Positions 46,686-57,108 are shown, counted from the first letter of the stretch. The stretch is DNA of 64,000 bases from Bacillus velezensis (GCF_001461825.1 NZ_LLZC01000019.1:690947-754946), one strand, 5' to 3'. The notes: generated from the letters alone by a model not told the origin. Made by a program: numbers and translations.

Positions 46686-46686
46686 C

Positions 46687-46718
46687 AAAAAGGCCCGAAT
46701 TCAGTTTTGGGCCTTTTT
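46687..46718. terminator. Bidirectional terminator between yhfR and yhfQ
   Basis: AAAAAGGCCC/GGGCCTTTTT hairpin with a twelve-base loop between convergent genes. It overlaps the last yhfQ codons. Confidence 0.85.
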
Positions 46719-47579
46719 GGCGAGCATTTTTTTCTGAAGATCATGTAATATGGCGTCCGCACCGTCAATGCTCCGGCGCTCCGTCCATACCGCCCTGTCC
46801 GCGCGGTAAACGTGTCCGTTTTTTACGGCTGTCAGCTGTTTCCAGAGGTGATTTTTTTCGAGTTCTTTCTCACCGTCCAACAGTACGATGTAATCAGGAT
46901 CGATATCCAAAAGCTGTCCGGACGTCATTTTGATAGAGTCTGATTTCCCGCCGGAATCCGTCTGGACCGCATATGTAAACCCTGCAAGCGTCAAAAGCCG
47001 GGATGTGAAAAACCGGTCATCCTTTACGGAAATGCTGTCATTTGCAGCGTCAATTAATAAAATCGTGCCGCCTTCTGCATCCAGCTTTCTTTTGATGTCA
47101 TTCAGCTTTTCTTCCTGGGCCGACAATTGTTTCTCTATGATGCCATCTTTACCGACCGCCTTTTCAATAGTAAGGGCAGCGTCAACCGCATCCTGATAAT
47201 CCGCAGCTTCATTTTGTAAAGCGATTGTCGGAGCGATCTTTGTCAGCTCATGGTATATCCCCCTGTGAAGGCTTGAGTCAGCAATGATGAGATCGGGTTT
47301 TAACGAAGTGATCTTTTTCAAATCGGGATGTGACGGGGGTCCGACAGACGGCCTGCCGTCGTTTCGCTCTTTCCGGTCATCCGCCGCAGCCGCCGGCTTT
47401 ATGCCGAGATCTTGGAGGGTATCAATAAAGCCATCATTCAATACGGCGACGCGCTGCGGATGCGCCGGCACATGCGCGGTTCCCAGATCATGCCTGACGG
47501 CGGTTTCATGTTCCTGTTCTGAGCATGCCGTTATGAAGAGAACGGATAAGATCATCAGCATACTGAAAATTTGTTTCAT
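46701..47579 (-). CDS. yhfQ: Iron(III)-siderophore/citrate-binding lipoprotein YhfQ
   Basis: This is the substrate-binding protein of an iron ABC transporter, about 292 residues. The signal peptide ends in lipobox ITAC, giving a membrane-anchored lipoprotein; a PBP2 iron-binding fold follows (VAVLNDGFIDTLQDLGIKPAA, LKPDLIIADS). The permease and ATPase are not encoded here, so it must share them with another system. I chose ATG 47579 with GGGGGAAC upstream; ATG 47597 is an alternative. A Fur box lies upstream. Confidence 0.85.
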   Translation of the reverse strand: MKQIFSMLMILSVLFITACSEQEHETAVRHDLGTAHVPAHPQRVAVLNDGFIDTLQDLGIKPAAAADDRKERNDGRPSVGPPSHPDLKKITSLKPDLIIADSSLHRGIYHELTKIAPTIALQNEAADYQDAVDAALTIEKAVGKDGIIEKQLSAQEEKLNDIKRKLDAEGGTILLIDAANDSISVKDDRFFTSRLLTLAGFTYAVQTDSGGKSDSIKMTSGQLLDIDPDYIVLLDGEKELEKNHLWKQLTAVKNGHVYRADRAVWTERRSIDGADAILHDLQKKMLAKKAQN

Positions 47580-47634
47580 CTGTTCCCCCTCTTTCATTTT
47601 TCCGCAATTATATCATTGACAATATAAGTATCAA

Positions 47635-47649
47635 TGATATTCATTATCA
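47635..47649 (-). promoter_or_regulatory. Fur box upstream of yhfQ
   Basis: TGATATTCATTATCA matches the 7-1-7 Fur consensus TGATAAT-N-ATTATCA at 13 of 14 arm positions. It is about 56 bases before the yhfQ start, so iron would repress the gene. Confidence 0.75.
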
Positions 47650-47975
47650 TTATTTTTATAAAATGGTTTCACAGCTTTTCTCCGTCAAGAAAGCCGAAGA
47701 CTGATTCATGCCGGCCGCTTTATTTCATTCCGCTTTCGTTTCCATCAGACTTCTGCATTCAACAAAAGGTGACATTTATCCTGTTTTTGCCGCAGCTTCC
47801 AAAAATGGAATCAAACCGTTCGACCCAGCAAACAAGAGAGCGATCGCGGCTGTGTACAAATACTCATGTCCTTCCATCGGTTTTTTCCATTAAAATTTAA
47901 ATATTTCGGGTTCCTATTAAACGAAAGAGAGATGATATACCTAAATAGAAATAAAACAAACTGAAAAAAATTGGG

Positions 47976-48047
47976 TCTACTAAAATATTATTCCATGCTA
48001 TACAATTAATCCACAGAATAATCTGTCTATTGGTTGTTCTGCAAATG
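47976..48047 (+). promoter_or_regulatory. aprE promoter and 5' leader hairpin
   Basis: TCTACT (47976-47981) and TATACA/TACAAT (47999-48006) are the known sigma-A elements of Bacillus subtilisin genes. Downstream, CAGAATAA (48014-48021) pairs with TTGTTCTG near 48034-48041 to form the leader hairpin that stabilises aprE mRNA in B. subtilis. Sites for DegU, AbrB, ScoC and SinR are expected upstream but I cannot point to them. Confidence 0.75.
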
Positions 48048-48065
48048 AAAAAAAGGAGAGGATAA

Positions 48066-49217
<1,152 letters not shown>

Positions 49218-49224
49218 AACATAA

Positions 49225-49262
49225 AAAACCGGCGTCGGCCATGGCCCCGCCGGTTTTTTTAT
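49225..49262. terminator. Bidirectional terminator between aprE and yhfN
   Basis: ACCGGC/GCCGGT outer stem with inner GGCC pairing, A-tract before and seven Ts after. Confidence 0.85.
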
Positions 49263-50512
49263 TATTTTTCTTCCTCCGCATGTTCAATCCGCTCCATGAT
49301 CGACGGGTGGCTCCCTCTGAAAATTTTGACGAGAAACGGCGGGTTGACCCGGCTCAGTCCCGTATCGGCCAAGTCCTGAAACGTCTCAATCGCCGCTTCC
49401 CGGTTTCCGGTCAGCTCGATGCCGTAGCGGTCGGCGGCGTTTTCCTGATACCGGGAGACGGCATTCGTAACCGGATCAGAAGCAAAACTGAGAACGGATA
49501 TGAGCAGCAATAACAGCGGGAGGGCGGCCAGATCTTCAGGCCCCTTTATATGGAGCATTCGGCCGAAGAATTTGGACAGCCGCTTATAAAGCTTGTCAAT
49601 GATATAGAACCCGGCTAATGACAGCAGCAGATACCCGGCCAGTCCGATGTACACGTGCTTCATCACATAGTGCCCCATCTCATGCCCCATAATGAACAAA
49701 ATTTCCCGATCCTTCAGTTTGTTAAGCGTCGTATCCCACAAAACGATTCGCTTATTCGAACCGATCCCCGTCACATACGCATTCAGCGCATTCGTTTTCT
49801 CCGACATATTTACTTCATAAACATGGCTGGCCGGAATGTCGGCCTTGTCGGCAAGCGACAAAATTTTGCTTTCCAGCTCCTTGTCTTTCAGCGGATAGAA
49901 ATCATTGTATAAAGGATCAATCACGACCGGCTGCAGGAAAAACAAAAACAGGGTAAACGGCACAGTAAGACACCAAGCGTAAAACCACCATTTTTTTGTA
50001 TGCTTTGTGATCAGCCAGTAAAACACAAGCACACACACGGCAAACAGCGGAAAGCTGATCCAGAAATCAATGACATGGTCTCTTATCCAGCTTGCTGTTG
50101 TCTGCGTCGAAATATGATACGCAAGCGAAACCCGATATCCGATCCACTCAAGCGGAAGCGAAGCCGCCGTAACGATGAGTGAAATCACAAAGACGAAGCT
50201 TACGATTTGCAGCACCCGAAAGCGCACCGCTGCTTCCAGCCAATGCTTTATTTTTTTGGCAAGCCCCGTAATGAGCAGCAGAAAAAATAAAAACCAATCT
50301 AACGGCGCTCCGATGAAAAACAAAAAATCCTTTACATTTGAAAAGTTTTCAGCGGCTGCCAGGCGGCCCGGGTCCATAAACGAGGACGGATCGGCTTTCG
50401 TTCCCTTTACGGCCTCCGGGACGGCGGAGTCTCCTGTCATAAAGAAATACCAATAGAAAAAAAGGCCGTACAGCACATAGGCAAGTCCCGCTGCCGCTAT
50501 CCATTTGCGCAT
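49262..50512 (-). CDS. yhfN: M48-family membrane metalloprotease YhfN (Ste24-like)
   Basis: This 416-residue integral membrane zinc peptidase resembles CAAX-processing Ste24. It has several helices in the first 210 residues, the zinc motif HEMGH within IMGHEMGHYVMKH near residue 275, and a third ligand in ENAADRYGIELT near 360. The C-terminal HPSIMERIEH is typical of M48 enzymes. ATG 50512 follows AAGGAGGGAG. It converges on aprE; in my memory of B. subtilis, yhfO separates them. Substrates are unknown. Confidence 0.86.
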   Translation of the reverse strand: MRKWIAAAGLAYVLYGLFFYWYFFMTGDSAVPEAVKGTKADPSSFMDPGRLAAAENFSNVKDFLFFIGAPLDWFLFFLLLITGLAKKIKHWLEAAVRFRVLQIVSFVFVISLIVTAASLPLEWIGYRVSLAYHISTQTTASWIRDHVIDFWISFPLFAVCVLVFYWLITKHTKKWWFYAWCLTVPFTLFLFFLQPVVIDPLYNDFYPLKDKELESKILSLADKADIPASHVYEVNMSEKTNALNAYVTGIGSNKRIVLWDTTLNKLKDREILFIMGHEMGHYVMKHVYIGLAGYLLLSLAGFYIIDKLYKRLSKFFGRMLHIKGPEDLAALPLLLLLISVLSFASDPVTNAVSRYQENAADRYGIELTGNREAAIETFQDLADTGLSRVNPPFLVKIFRGSHPSIMERIEHAEEEK

Positions 50513-50665
50513 GGAAGTCTCCCTCCTTAGCCTTATGACTTACTCCTATTGTAAGCATAAATGCAAATAAATAGAACCAAGCCTCCAAACGGATGTTAAT
50601 CTTTTCACAACAGAAAAGAATGGAACAACAGGAAGCGGGAAAGACTAAAAGACGGAGTGATGAAT

Positions 50666-51061
50666 ATGAAAAAAATAATTGCGTTTATTGTAGTAATCGC
50701 CCTTTTGGTTATTGCTTTCTTCTATGTATACAGCCGGACCGGCGATGTGTTTCCATCAAGCAACGCAGATCTGATTATTCTGTCTGAGCACGGAAAAAAA
50801 GAAATCAAAATTAAAGACAGGCAGAATGTAAAAGATATGCTCGATATCTTGAACCAAGGAAAACAAGTCAAACTGACCAAAAGCGTATCTCCCGATTACG
50901 ACGGAACGGTCAAATACCATGAAGACCGTTTTGATTCATTCAGCATGTGGCTCGAAGGCGGCAATTATATGATGTACAAGTATAAAAACACGTATTACAA
51001 ACTGACCCGGCATGATACGAAGCTTGTGCAAAGCATCATTAAGGAAGAATCGCAGAGCTGA
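50666..51061 (+). CDS. yhfM: Hypothetical membrane-anchored protein YhfM
   Basis: This 131-residue protein has one N-terminal hydrophobic segment (KKIIAFIVVIALLVIAFFYVY) and a soluble domain of about 105 residues outside the membrane, rich in lysine, aspartate and tyrosine. I chose ATG 50666 because GGAG stands eight bases upstream; earlier GTG and ATG codons are too close. It is recognised as YhfM by position and length. No function is known. Confidence 0.75.
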   Translation: MKKIIAFIVVIALLVIAFFYVYSRTGDVFPSSNADLIILSEHGKKEIKIKDRQNVKDMLDILNQGKQVKLTKSVSPDYDGTVKYHEDRFDSFSMWLEGGNYMMYKYKNTYYKLTRHDTKLVQSIIKEESQS

Positions 51062-51076
51062 CCGGATCAGCATGTA

Positions 51077-51103
51077 AAAGCGAAGCCCCCCGGCTTCGCT
51101 TTT
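51077..51103. terminator. Bidirectional terminator between yhfM and lcfB
   Basis: AAGCGAAGCC/GGCTTCGCTT with a short C-rich loop and T-rich tail. Confidence 0.85.
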
Positions 51104-51109
51104 CGTCCG

Positions 51110-52651
51110 TCATTTCGGAAGCATGTCCCGGACCGCCCGTCTCAGCAGCTTCCCGGTCGCGTTCTTCGGAATCTCATCAAGAAAAACTACTTCCGCCGGC
51201 CGTTTATATTTTGCCAAATGTGTTTCACAGTAATCAAAAACCGCCTGCTCTGTCAGCTCACCGTCCCCAGGCACTATATAAGCATGCACCGCTTCCCCCG
51301 TTTTGGCGTCAGGAACGCCGATGACCACGGCTTCTTTAATGCCCTCATGGCTGTAGAGCACTTCTTCTACTTCGCGCGGATAGACGTTGTATCCGCCGAC
51401 GAGAATCATATCTTTTTTTCTGTCGACGATATAAAAATAACCGTCTTCGTCGCGCTTCGCCAAATCACCCGTGTACAGCCAGCCGTCTTTCAGCGCGTGC
51501 TCCGTCTCCTCGGGCATCTTGTAATAGCCTTTCATCACATTCGGCCCTTTCACGATCAATTCTCCCACTTGATGGTCGGGCAATTCGCGTCCGAGTGTAT
51601 CGACGACTTTATTTTCGACATGTAAAATATTCGTCCCGATCGAGCCGGGCTTTCTCCCCCGGTCAAACGGATTAAAACAAGTAACCGGCGACGCTTCAGA
51701 AAGTCCGTACCCCTCCAGAATGGTGACGTCAAAGGTTTGTTCAAACGTCTGCAACAGAGCGACCGGCATGGAGGCGCCGCCTGAAATGCACAGTCTGACG
51801 GACGCAAAATCCTCCGCCTTGCCGTGCTCGTATTGATACAGATAGTTATACATCGTCGGAACGCCGGCAAAAATGGTTGCCTGACGGCTTTTAATCAGTT
51901 TAAACACAGAAGCCGGGCTGAATTGCGGCTCGATTAAGACACACGCTCCGCTCATCAGAGGCGCATTCATACAAACGGTTAAACAAAAAACGTGAAACAT
52001 CGGCAATGCCGCCACAATTTTGTCTTTCTCATTCATTCCTAAGTATCCGGCGACATCATTTGCATTGGAGAAAAGATTCTGTTGGGTGAGCATGGCGCCT
52101 TTCGGTTTTCCGGTCGTCCCTGAGGTGTATAAAATGACGGCAGTATCATCTTTTGACAATGTCGGATAAGTTCTGCTGCGCTCCGCCGGGCGAAGCATTT
52201 TTGTAAACGTTGTCATTTTTAAGCGCAATTGAGGGTCTTCTGTCGATGGAGCGTTCTCTGCTGTCTGGCTGATAATGATATGCTCCAGCAGCGGCAGCGA
52301 GCCGTGCAGGCTTTCAAATACGGGAATTAATAGATCGATGCCGGCGATCGCTTTGACATCGCCGTTTTTCAGCATGTATGCGATTTCTGAAGGTGTATAT
52401 GCCGGATTAACAGGTATGACGACAATTCCCGCTTTTAACGCGCCGAAAAACGCAATAACAAAATCAGGCGTATTTCCGAGCAGCAGCGCGAGATGATCCC
52501 CTTTTTTCAGTCCCCTGTCCTCCAAGCCGTTTGCAAATGCTTTGATTTTACCTGCCAGCTCCTCATACGTCATGTACTGATCTTGAAACAGACAAGCTGG
52601 TTTTTCCGGTTTCTGCGATGCCGTTTCTTCCAATTTGGAAACCAGATTCAT
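51110..52651 (-). CDS. lcfB: Long-chain fatty-acid-CoA ligase LcfB
   Basis: This 513-residue adenylate-forming enzyme activates long-chain fatty acids for beta-oxidation. It has [14 protein letters not shown] at about 173-186, [10 protein letters not shown] near 312, [24 protein letters not shown] near 391-414, and the C-terminal NATGKLLRR lysine. It is cytosolic and membrane-associated in function. AAAGGGGTGGG precedes ATG 52651. A perfect FadR operator in the leader shows control by fatty-acyl-CoA, as for the other B. subtilis fad genes. Confidence 0.92.
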   Translation of the reverse strand: MNLVSKLEETASQKPEKPACLFQDQYMTYEELAGKIKAFANGLEDRGLKKGDHLALLLGNTPDFVIAFFGALKAGIVVIPVNPAYTPSEIAYMLKNGDVKAIAGIDLLIPVFESLHGSLPLLEHIIISQTAENAPSTEDPQLRLKMTTFTKMLRPAERSRTYPTLSKDDTAVILYTSGTTGKPKGAMLTQQNLFSNANDVAGYLGMNEKDKIVAALPMFHVFCLTVCMNAPLMSGACVLIEPQFSPASVFKLIKSRQATIFAGVPTMYNYLYQYEHGKAEDFASVRLCISGGASMPVALLQTFEQTFDVTILEGYGLSEASPVTCFNPFDRGRKPGSIGTNILHVENKVVDTLGRELPDHQVGELIVKGPNVMKGYYKMPEETEHALKDGWLYTGDLAKRDEDGYFYIVDRKKDMILVGGYNVYPREVEEVLYSHEGIKEAVVIGVPDAKTGEAVHAYIVPGDGELTEQAVFDYCETHLAKYKRPAEVVFLDEIPKNATGKLLRRAVRDMLPK

Positions 52652-52675
52652 TTTCCCACCCCTTTAAAAATGTAA

Positions 52676-52748
52676 TGAATGAATAGTCATTCATTTATCC
52701 GGAATAAACGTTCACTTTTATTATAGAAAAATATAGAAAAACACTCAA
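52676..52748 (-). promoter_or_regulatory. lcfB promoter and FadR operator
   Basis: On the minus strand TTGAGT (52743-52748) and TATAAT (52720-52725) are 17 bases apart. TGAATGACTATTCATTCA at 52676-52693 matches the B. subtilis FadR consensus completely and lies roughly 20-40 bases after the expected start, where it could block elongation. The -35 lies within the yhfK terminator stem. Confidence 0.85.
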
Positions 52749-52767
52749 GGGCAAAAAGCCCCGAGTG
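52736..52767 (-). terminator. yhfK terminator
   Basis: CACTC/GAGTG and GGGC/GCCC stems around a five-base loop, followed on the minus strand by TTTTTC. Confidence 0.8.
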
Positions 52768-52782
52768 CCGTAAAACCGGAAA

Positions 52783-53427
52783 CTATAATTGTTTCAGCGC
52801 TTCACTGACCGGCGTGCCGCCCGCCGTCAGATCGAATGCTTTTTCATACGTATTCGGTTCATCAAGGGATGCGATAACGGTCTTGGCGACATCGTCTCTT
52901 GAAATGGAGCCTCTTTCTAAATCGGCCGCGGCTTTGATATTTCCCGTGCCGGGATCATTTAATAACCCGCCCGGCCGGATAATCGTATACGTCAGACCGC
53001 TCGCTTCAAGAATTTTATCCGCATAATGCTTTGCGGCGTAATACGGCTTCAGCGCTTCATTCCAATTGCCGCGGTTATGAGCCTGAAGGGCGCTTACCAT
53101 AATGAACCGCTTGATGCCGGCTTTCTTTGCCGCTTCTACCGCTTTCGCCGCTCCGTCAAGATCAATCAAAAGCGTCTTATCGTATCCGGTGCTTCCTCCT
53201 GATCCGGCGGTAAACACAATCGCGTCACAGCCTTCGGCGGCTTTCGCGATGTCTTCCGGGCTTCCTTCCAAATCTGCAAGAACGGCTTCTGTTCCCGCGG
53301 CTTGAAGCGCTTCTTTCTGCTCTTGTTTCCGGACCATCGCCCGCAGCGTATGCGTGCCGTCTTTTTGAAACAGCCCGGTCAGCCGCTGTCCGATCTGTCC
53401 GTTTGCTCCGATGAGAAATACTTTCAT
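52783..53427 (-). CDS. yhfK: NAD(P)-binding SDR-type epimerase-like protein YhfK
   Basis: This 214-residue atypical short-chain dehydrogenase has GANGQIGQRL (residues 7-16) for cofactor binding, DAIVFTAGSGG, and a YYAAKHYADKIL segment with the YxxxK pair shifted toward the NAD(P)H-binding NmrA/YwnB subgroup. ATG 53427 lies after GGGAGGG; ATG 53430 is too close. It is upstream of lcfB in the same direction but separated by its terminator. The substrate is unknown. Confidence 0.84.
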   Translation of the reverse strand: MKVFLIGANGQIGQRLTGLFQKDGTHTLRAMVRKQEQKEALQAAGTEAVLADLEGSPEDIAKAAEGCDAIVFTAGSGGSTGYDKTLLIDLDGAAKAVEAAKKAGIKRFIMVSALQAHNRGNWNEALKPYYAAKHYADKILEASGLTYTIIRPGGLLNDPGTGNIKAAADLERGSISRDDVAKTVIASLDEPNTYEKAFDLTAGGTPVSEALKQL

Positions 53428-53507
53428 CATGATCCCTCCCTATTCATTATGGTTCTATCATTTCACAAAAACGGGCGCTGATTCAAATCATGCGTTCGGC
53501 AAATGCT

Positions 53508-54503
53508 CTAATAAATCAGCTCGAGGAAATCTTCCAGCTCTATTTTGCCGAAATACTGTTTCAGATCGATTCCGGCCAGCGCCTCCCTGATAGCGGTTCG
53601 GTCATACTGTTTTCCGGTCAGTGCCTGTTCGACTTCACTCACATCTTTCGCACCGAAGAAATCACCGAAAATTTTGCAGTCCTGAATGATTCCTTTTTTC
53701 ACTTCAAGACGCAGATCAATCGATCCGACCGGATAACGTTTCGAATGCTGAAGATTAAATGCGGGCGACCTTCCGAAATTCCAGTCCCAGTTTTGATAGC
53801 GCTCTTCGGAAATCTTCCGGATCGCTTTCCAGTCTTCATCGGTCAGTTTATATTCCGGCACTTCGGAAAGATCATTTGTATTAAAAATATGGTGAAGCAG
53901 GTGCTTTTTGAATTCGTCCGCCGTCATTTTGTCATCAAGAAACTCGCTGATGTTGGCGACACGGCTTCTGATTGACTTAATGCCTTTTGATTCGATTTTG
54001 TCTTTTTTCACTTTCAAGGCTGACACGACATGATCAATGGCGGAATCCAGCATTAATGTTCCGTGGCTGAAAATACGCCCTTTCGTCGAAAATTGAGCGT
54101 TGCCGGAAATTTTTCTGCCGTCCGCGACGATGTCGTTTCGGCCGCTTAATTCAGCTTCCACACCGAGCTGGCGCAGCGCCTGAATAACGGGTTCGGTGAA
54201 TTTTTTAAAATTGTGAAAGCTGTCGCCGTCATCCTTGGTGATAAAACTGAAATTCAGATTCCCGAGGTCATGGTAAACCGCACCGCCCCCTGACAGCCTG
54301 CGGACGACGATGATTCCGTTATCTTCTACGTATTTCGTATTGATTTCTTCTATTGTGTTTTGGTTCTTCCCGATGATAATCGAGGGCTGATTGACATAAA
54401 ACAGCAGGTATGTCTGTTCAGGGTCGAGATGCTTCACGCAATATTCCTCGATCGCGAGGTTGATCCTCGGGTCGGTTATGTTTTGATTGTCGATAAATAA
54501 CAT
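53508..54503 (-). CDS. lplJ: Lipoate-protein ligase LplJ
   Basis: This 331-residue enzyme attaches free lipoate, using ATP, to the lipoyl domains of dehydrogenase complexes and GcvH. The N-terminal catalytic domain has NQPSIIIGKNQNTIEE, RRLSGGGAVYHDLGNLNFSF (the lipoyl-AMP site) and GRKISGNAQF; an accessory C-terminal domain follows after residue 250. It begins 12 bases after yhfI with AAAGGAGGAGCACC upstream, so the two form an operon. Confidence 0.92.
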   Translation of the reverse strand: MLFIDNQNITDPRINLAIEEYCVKHLDPEQTYLLFYVNQPSIIIGKNQNTIEEINTKYVEDNGIIVVRRLSGGGAVYHDLGNLNFSFITKDDGDSFHNFKKFTEPVIQALRQLGVEAELSGRNDIVADGRKISGNAQFSTKGRIFSHGTLMLDSAIDHVVSALKVKKDKIESKGIKSIRSRVANISEFLDDKMTADEFKKHLLHHIFNTNDLSEVPEYKLTDEDWKAIRKISEERYQNWDWNFGRSPAFNLQHSKRYPVGSIDLRLEVKKGIIQDCKIFGDFFGAKDVSEVEQALTGKQYDRTAIREALAGIDLKQYFGKIELEDFLELIY

Positions 54504-54515
54504 GGTGCTCCTCCT

Positions 54516-55250
54516 TTATTTCTCCCACTTCAATCCGGAAGCGGCGATTGTCACTTCGCCCCCGAACACGGATTCCGCTTCTTCTTTCAGCTTCCGGTGC
54601 TCGCCGAAATGAGGCAGATGCGTGAGAATCAGCTCCCCCGCTCCGGCCTCCTTCGCGATACGTCCGGCTTCCAAACTGTTCATATGGCCGGCTGACGTGC
54701 CGTCCTGGTCTGCGTAAAAATTGCACTCACAGATCAGCAGATCGGCATTTTCCGCAAACGGGATAAACGCGTCCTGGTAGCTTGAATCAGCCGTATACAC
54801 AACAGAAGCTGAACCGTCAGTAATCCGCATCGCATAACAAGTGACCGGATGCACCGTTTTCAGAAAGGTAATGGTGAACGGCCCGGCAGAAAGCGGGCGG
54901 TCCGGCTGATAGGCCACTCCTTTTGTATGCGATTTATATGTAAGACGCTCAAACTGTTCTATATCAGCATCATGCCCGTAAATCGGCAGTGCATGCGTCC
55001 CTTTTCCGAGAAAGGAGCCGACCTGTTTGGCAAATTGAAGCGGCCCGATATCAGCGATGTGATCATGATGATAATGGGACAAAATGACGGCATCAAGCTC
55101 TTCTGCCGGAACATAGGCAAACAGCTTTGATAATACGGCGCTTCCGCAATCGACGAGCAGAGAATAGCCGCCGGACTGAAACAGATAGCCTGAAGTTGCT
55201 TCGTTTGCGGCCGGAAACCCGCCGCAGCATCCAATAACTGTAACTTTCAT
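54516..55250 (-). CDS. yhfI: Metallo-beta-lactamase-fold hydrolase YhfI
   Basis: This 244-residue metal hydrolase of the RNase Z-like/MBL class has zinc motif SHYHHDHIADIG near residues 58-69, further ligands in the D and H of YTADSSY and HMNSLEAG, and LTHLPHFGEH near the end. It lies directly upstream of lplJ. The substrate is unknown; an RNA, cyclic nucleotide or lipoyl-related ester are all possible. ATG 55250 follows a GGAGGATT site. Confidence 0.84.
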   Translation of the reverse strand: MKVTVIGCCGGFPAANEATSGYLFQSGGYSLLVDCGSAVLSKLFAYVPAEELDAVILSHYHHDHIADIGPLQFAKQVGSFLGKGTHALPIYGHDADIEQFERLTYKSHTKGVAYQPDRPLSAGPFTITFLKTVHPVTCYAMRITDGSASVVYTADSSYQDAFIPFAENADLLICECNFYADQDGTSAGHMNSLEAGRIAKEAGAGELILTHLPHFGEHRKLKEEAESVFGGEVTIAASGLKWEK

Positions 55251-55407
55251 ATAATCCTCCGAATGTTTATGATAAAAAGTTCCTTTCCTCCAATATACCT
55301 ATTTTTCGTACAAATTTCATGTTTTAAACATTGTGCCAAAACAGCCGTTGATTTTCTCAAACTGTTATAATACAATGTAAAGACAAAACAATGAAAGAGG
55401 GATGGGT

Positions 55408-55542
55408 ATGTTGGAAAAGATGTCGGATTTTTTCAGAAATTTACCCGCTAAGAAATGCGAAGAATGCGGAAATGAGATTGTTGAGCAGTATGAGTGTCAC
55501 ATTAATTTGTGTAATGACTGCTTGAAAATTAAGGATATGTGA
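55408..55542 (+). CDS. yhfH: YhfH-family zinc-ribbon mini-protein
   Basis: This 44-residue protein beginning MLEKMSDFFRNLPAKKC has cysteines at 17, 20, 30, 35 and 38 (CEEC, YEC, LCNDC), suggesting a bound zinc. It has the length and pattern of the Bacillus YhfH family. ATG 55408 has AGAGGGATGGG upstream. It stands alone between yhfI and gltT with a strong terminator after it. The function is unknown. Confidence 0.75.
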   Translation: MLEKMSDFFRNLPAKKCEECGNEIVEQYECHINLCNDCLKIKDM

Positions 55543-55547
55543 CAATA

Positions 55548-55588
55548 GGGCGCCGCACAATTCTAAGTTGTGCGGCGCCCGTTTTTTT
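55548..55588 (+). terminator. yhfH terminator
   Basis: A 13-bp perfect stem, GGGCGCCGCACAA/TTGTGCGGCGCCC, with a seven-base loop and seven Ts. It is unusually strong for so small a gene. Confidence 0.9.
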
Positions 55589-55776
55589 CGTCCGTCATCA
55601 TACTTTCTGAATAGGGCGTTATTCACCATTATTAGCAATTATCTGTACGTTTTAAAATATTCAGTATTTTCAATCTATATTTTTCTATAGACGGATTGTT
55701 TTCTTTTCTATTATAATTTGTTCTAATAGCTATCTTTTTAGATACTTATTGCACTTTTTTCTTCGGGAGGTAATCT

Positions 55777-57066
55777 ATGAAAAAATTACGCTTTGGACTA
55801 GCGACGCAAATTTTCGTCGGACTCATACTAGGGGTTGTAGTCGGTGTCATCTGGTACGGCAATCCCGCCATTCCAACATATTTACAGCCTATCGGCGATT
55901 TGTTTTTACGCTTAATCAAAATGATAGTGATTCCAATTGTCGTCTCCAGCTTAATCATCGGCGTTGCCGGCGCGGGAAGCGGAAAACAAGTCGGAAAATT
56001 AGGCTTCAAAACGATTTTGTATTTTGAGATCATTACCACTTTTGCCATTATTCTCGGGCTGGCTTTGGCGAATCTGTTTCATCCGGGAACAGGCGTTAAT
56101 ATACATGAAGCTCAAAAGACAGATATCAGTCAATATGTTGAAACAGAAAAAGAACAAAATAACAAATCTATCGCAGACACATTCCTGCATATCGTACCGA
56201 CAAACTTCTTCCAATCATTAGCCGAAGGAGATCTGCTTGCCATTATCTGCTTTACCGTGCTGTTTGCACTCGGCATCTCGGCAATCGGTGAAAAAGGAAA
56301 GCCTGTCTTGGCCTTCTTTGAAGGTGTTTCTCATGCGATGTTCCATGTTGTGAACCTGGTCATGAAAGTTGCGCCGTTTGGTGTTTTTGCGTTGATTGGT
56401 GTTACCGTTTCCAAATTTGGGCTCAGTTCCCTGCTTTCACTCGGTAAACTGGTCGGTTTAGTATATGTAGCTTTGGCTTTCTTTCTCATTGTTGTATTCG
56501 GAATCGTCGGAAAGCTTGCCGGAGTAAACATTTTCAAATTCCTCGCCTATATGAAGGATGAAATTTTATTGGCGTTCAGTACGTCAAGCTCCGAAACCGT
56601 ACTCCCCCGCGTTATGGAAAAAATGGAGAAAATCGGCTGTCCGAAAGGTATTGTTTCCTTTGTTGTGCCGATCGGATATACCTTTAACTTAGACGGATCT
56701 GTGCTGTACCAATCTATCGCCGCTTTATTCCTCGCTCAGGTATACCACATTGACTTGTCCATTTGGCAGCAGATTACCCTTGTGCTTGTCTTGATGGTCA
56801 CTTCCAAAGGAATGGCTGCCGTGCCCGGGACTTCTTTCGTCGTCCTGCTTGCGACATTAGGCGCATTCAACATTCCTGCAGAAGGCCTTGCATTCATCGC
56901 CGGGGTTGACCGGATTATGGACATGGCCCGTACGGTCGTCAATCTGACCGGAAACGCGCTGGCATCCGTTGTGATGTCAAAATGGGAAGGCCAGTATGAT
57001 CCCGTTAAAGGCGCGAAGGTCATGAGCCTCGCCAAAACAGAACAAAACACAACCATCTCAGGTTAA
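55777..57066 (+). CDS. gltT: Proton/sodium-glutamate/aspartate symporter GltT
   Basis: This 429-residue dicarboxylate/amino acid:cation symporter (DAACS family) has eight membrane helices and two re-entrant hairpins. Signatures are the serine-rich FSTSSSETVLPRVMEKM (HP1), YTFNLDGSVLYQSIAALFLAQ (helix 7) and the HP2/helix 8 region PGTSFVVLLATLG and DRIMDMARTVVNLTGNA. In B. subtilis it is a major aspartate and glutamate importer. TCGGGAGG precedes ATG 55777. Confidence 0.92.
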   Translation: MKKLRFGLATQIFVGLILGVVVGVIWYGNPAIPTYLQPIGDLFLRLIKMIVIPIVVSSLIIGVAGAGSGKQVGKLGFKTILYFEIITTFAIILGLALANLFHPGTGVNIHEAQKTDISQYVETEKEQNNKSIADTFLHIVPTNFFQSLAEGDLLAIICFTVLFALGISAIGEKGKPVLAFFEGVSHAMFHVVNLVMKVAPFGVFALIGVTVSKFGLSSLLSLGKLVGLVYVALAFFLIVVFGIVGKLAGVNIFKFLAYMKDEILLAFSTSSSETVLPRVMEKMEKIGCPKGIVSFVVPIGYTFNLDGSVLYQSIAALFLAQVYHIDLSIWQQITLVLVLMVTSKGMAAVPGTSFVVLLATLGAFNIPAEGLAFIAGVDRIMDMARTVVNLTGNALASVVMSKWEGQYDPVKGAKVMSLAKTEQNTTISG

Positions 57067-57070
57067 AATG

Positions 57071-57108
57071 AAAACCCTGCACGGAATGATTTCCGCGCAG
57101 GGTTTTTT
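57071..57108. terminator. Bidirectional terminator between gltT and yhfE
   Basis: AAAACCCTGC/GCAGGGTTTT with inner CGGAA/TTCCG pairing between convergent genes. Confidence 0.87.

Noticed and set aside
47634-47900. Short open frame upstream of aprE
   Set aside because: It has no ribosome site, no similarity I recognise, and it runs through the Fur-box region and spacer.
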